Shown here: piece by piece, positions 5,185 to 6,353 of the stretch
How the letters are laid out: each line of letters starts with the position of its first letter
Position numbering within the stretch: position 1 is the stretch's first letter
Assembly: GCA_034430275.1 (NCBI GenBank)
Contig: DAOUEW010000004.1
Span: forward strand, 1-6,353
From: JAUVXJ01 sp034430275
Lineage (GTDB): Bacteria; Chloroflexota; Anaerolineae; UBA7937; B3-Chlor
DNA: 6,353 bases
Reading direction: 5' to 3'
Notes under the pieces: model-generated
The model's database searches: none
Seen by the model: only the letters and a program-made list of their open reading frames with translations
What the model was told of the DNA's origin: nothing
Translations under genes and position numbers: made by a program

Positions 5185-6353
5185 ATGAAGCTACTGCTGG
5201 TCAGTCCAAAACCACAAACCTGGAGCTCCCGCAGGCACATCCCCTTGGGGCTGGGATACCTGGCGGCCGTCCTGGCGGAGGAGGGGCACGATGTCCAGCT
5301 CTGGGACGGGGCTGTGGAGAACCAACCCCTGGCCGACTTGCTTGACGAGCAAGCCTTCGACGTGGTGGGCATAACCAGTGTCACCCCCCTGATCCACGAA
5401 GCGTGGGAGGCAGCCGCCGAGGCTAGAGCGTGCAACAGCGTGACTATGCTCGGAGGTCCTCATCTCACGCTGATGCCAGGTGAGTCACTGGAACAAGACA
5501 ACGTGGACCTGGTGGTGCGAGGCGAGGCTGAGGACACTATCGTCGAGGTCGTACGCCAACTGGAGAAGGATCGTGGAGACCTCGACCCGAGCACGGGCAC
5601 TCGCCGCTTCGCCGCCAGCGAGTGGAGGGAGATCGAGGGGCTCTCTTTCCGTAATGGAGAAGGCGAGATCGTCCACAATGCTCTGCGGAAGCCTCCTCAG
5701 GACCTCGATAGGCTCCCCTTCCCGGCTCATCACCTTTACAAGATAGAGCGGTACACCAACCTTCAGCCACGGACCGACGGCCTGGATCCCCATGCGCGTG
5801 CCTACACCATCGTCACTTCGCGCGGGTGTCCCTACCAGTGCATCTACTGCTCCAAGGCTGTGACCGGCAATACCTGGCGGCCTCGCTCGCCCGAAAACGT
5901 CATCGACGAATGGCGGACGCTGGTCGTGGATCTGAGGGCCACCGAGATCGGCGTCACCGACGATGTGATGACCCTCGATATCAAGAGGGCCAAACGCATC
6001 TGTCAACTCCTCATCGACGAAGGACTGAACACCGTACCCTGGATCACGGTCCATGGCATCAGGGCTGACAACACCGATCTGGAACTCCTGCAACTGATGA
6101 AGGCCGCCGGGTGCAAGCGCGTGGGCTTCGGGGTGGAAAGCGGCAACCAGCGCGTGCTGGACTGCATTAAAAAAGGTCAGACTATCGACGATGTGCGCCA
6201 GGCGTTTCGTAATGCCAGGCTTGCCGGTCTGGAGACCATCGGCTTCTTCATCTTCGGCCTACCCGGTGAGAATGAGGATACGATGGACGACACCATCAAG
6301 CTCGCTCTGGAACTTGATCCCGACCTGGCCAACTTCATGATCGCCGCTCCCTA
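5185..6353 (+). CDS. B12-binding-domain radical SAM protein (3' partial)
   Basis: The frame is open from ATG 5185 to the right edge: 389 full codons, no stop. The N-terminal part (about 1-125) is a cobalamin-binding-type Rossmann domain: it opens MKLLLVSP, then PLGLGYLAAVLAEEGHDV, VVGITSVTP, LGGPH at 89-93 and VVRGEAEDT. The DxHxxG motif for base-off cobalamin binding is absent, as in many class B radical SAM proteins. A linker (about 126-205) contains the typical LDRLPFPA. The radical SAM core then starts with SRGCPYQCIYC, with cluster cysteines C215, C219 and C222 (C-x3-C-x2-C) to hold the 4Fe-4S cluster that cleaves S-adenosylmethionine. Further core motifs are GVESG at 316-320 and GFFIFGLPGE at 353-362. 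The visible end is near the close of the barrel, so perhaps 60-120 residues are missing. Family members methylate or rearrange unreactive carbons in lipids, cofactors, antibiotics or surface polymers. The substrate is unknown and the neighbours give no clear hint. Confidence 0.93.
   Translation, partial: MKLLLVSPKPQTWSSRRHIPLGLGYLAAVLAEEGHDVQLWDGAVENQPLADLLDEQAFDVVGITSVTPLIHEAWEAAAEARACNSVTMLGGPHLTLMPGESLEQDNVDLVVRGEAEDTIVEVVRQLEKDRGDLDPSTGTRRFAASEWREIEGLSFRNGEGEIVHNALRKPPQDLDRLPFPAHHLYKIERYTNLQPRTDGLDPHARAYTIVTSRGCPYQCIYCSKAVTGNTWRPRSPENVIDEWRTLVVDLRATEIGVTDDVMTLDIKRAKRICQLLIDEGLNTVPWITVHGIRADNTDLELLQLMKAAGCKRVGFGVESGNQRVLDCIKKGQTIDDVRQAFRNARLAGLETIGFFIFGLPGENEDTMDDTIKLALELDPDLANFMIAAP

Overview
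The window looks like chromosomal DNA from a GC-rich bacterium (about 60% GC by eye, with strong G/C preference at third codon positions). An old-yellow-enzyme homologue with a C-terminal cysteine cluster and a B12-type radical SAM protein suggest an anaerobic or facultative lineage. The style would suit Chloroflexota or a similar uncultured group, but this is a guess from gene content, and no rRNA or marker gene is present. I see no tRNA, rRNA, CRISPR array, insertion sequence or phage gene.

Layout: (1) 1-710, plus strand: the C-terminal two thirds of an FMN-dependent NADH:flavin oxidoreductase, cut by the left edge. (2) 841-1812, plus strand: a complete PLP-dependent threonine/serine dehydratase-like enzyme with its own Shine-Dalgarno sequence. 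(3) 1813-2238: a 426-base stretch with no intact gene. It holds a 9-bp hairpin (1880-1904), probably a terminator between convergent units, and a minus-strand coding remnant (1932-2158) that reads as a small beta-rich protein if one base is restored. (4) 5091 down to 2239, minus strand: a likely three-gene unit transcribed in the order alpha/beta hydrolase, YbaK-type aminoacyl-tRNA deacylase, MATE efflux transporter. (5) 5092-5184: a compact divergent intergenic region with two near-identical, oppositely oriented extended -10 boxes. (6) 5185 to the right edge, plus strand: a B12-binding-domain radical SAM protein, cut by the window end. It is absent from simple start-to-stop ORF calls because it has no stop inside the window.

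How the genes fit together: most are ordinary metabolic and housekeeping families (flavin reductase, amino-acid dehydratase, esterase-like hydrolase, tRNA editing factor, multidrug/toxin exporter). No single pathway ties them together. I do not see convincing evidence of a new multi-gene system. The items most worth a second look are the frameshifted remnant at 1932-2158, the mirrored promoter pair at 5110-5161, and the unassigned radical SAM enzyme. Start codons were chosen by ribosome binding sites: GTG for the hydrolase, an internal ATG for the deacylase and probably TTG for the transporter.
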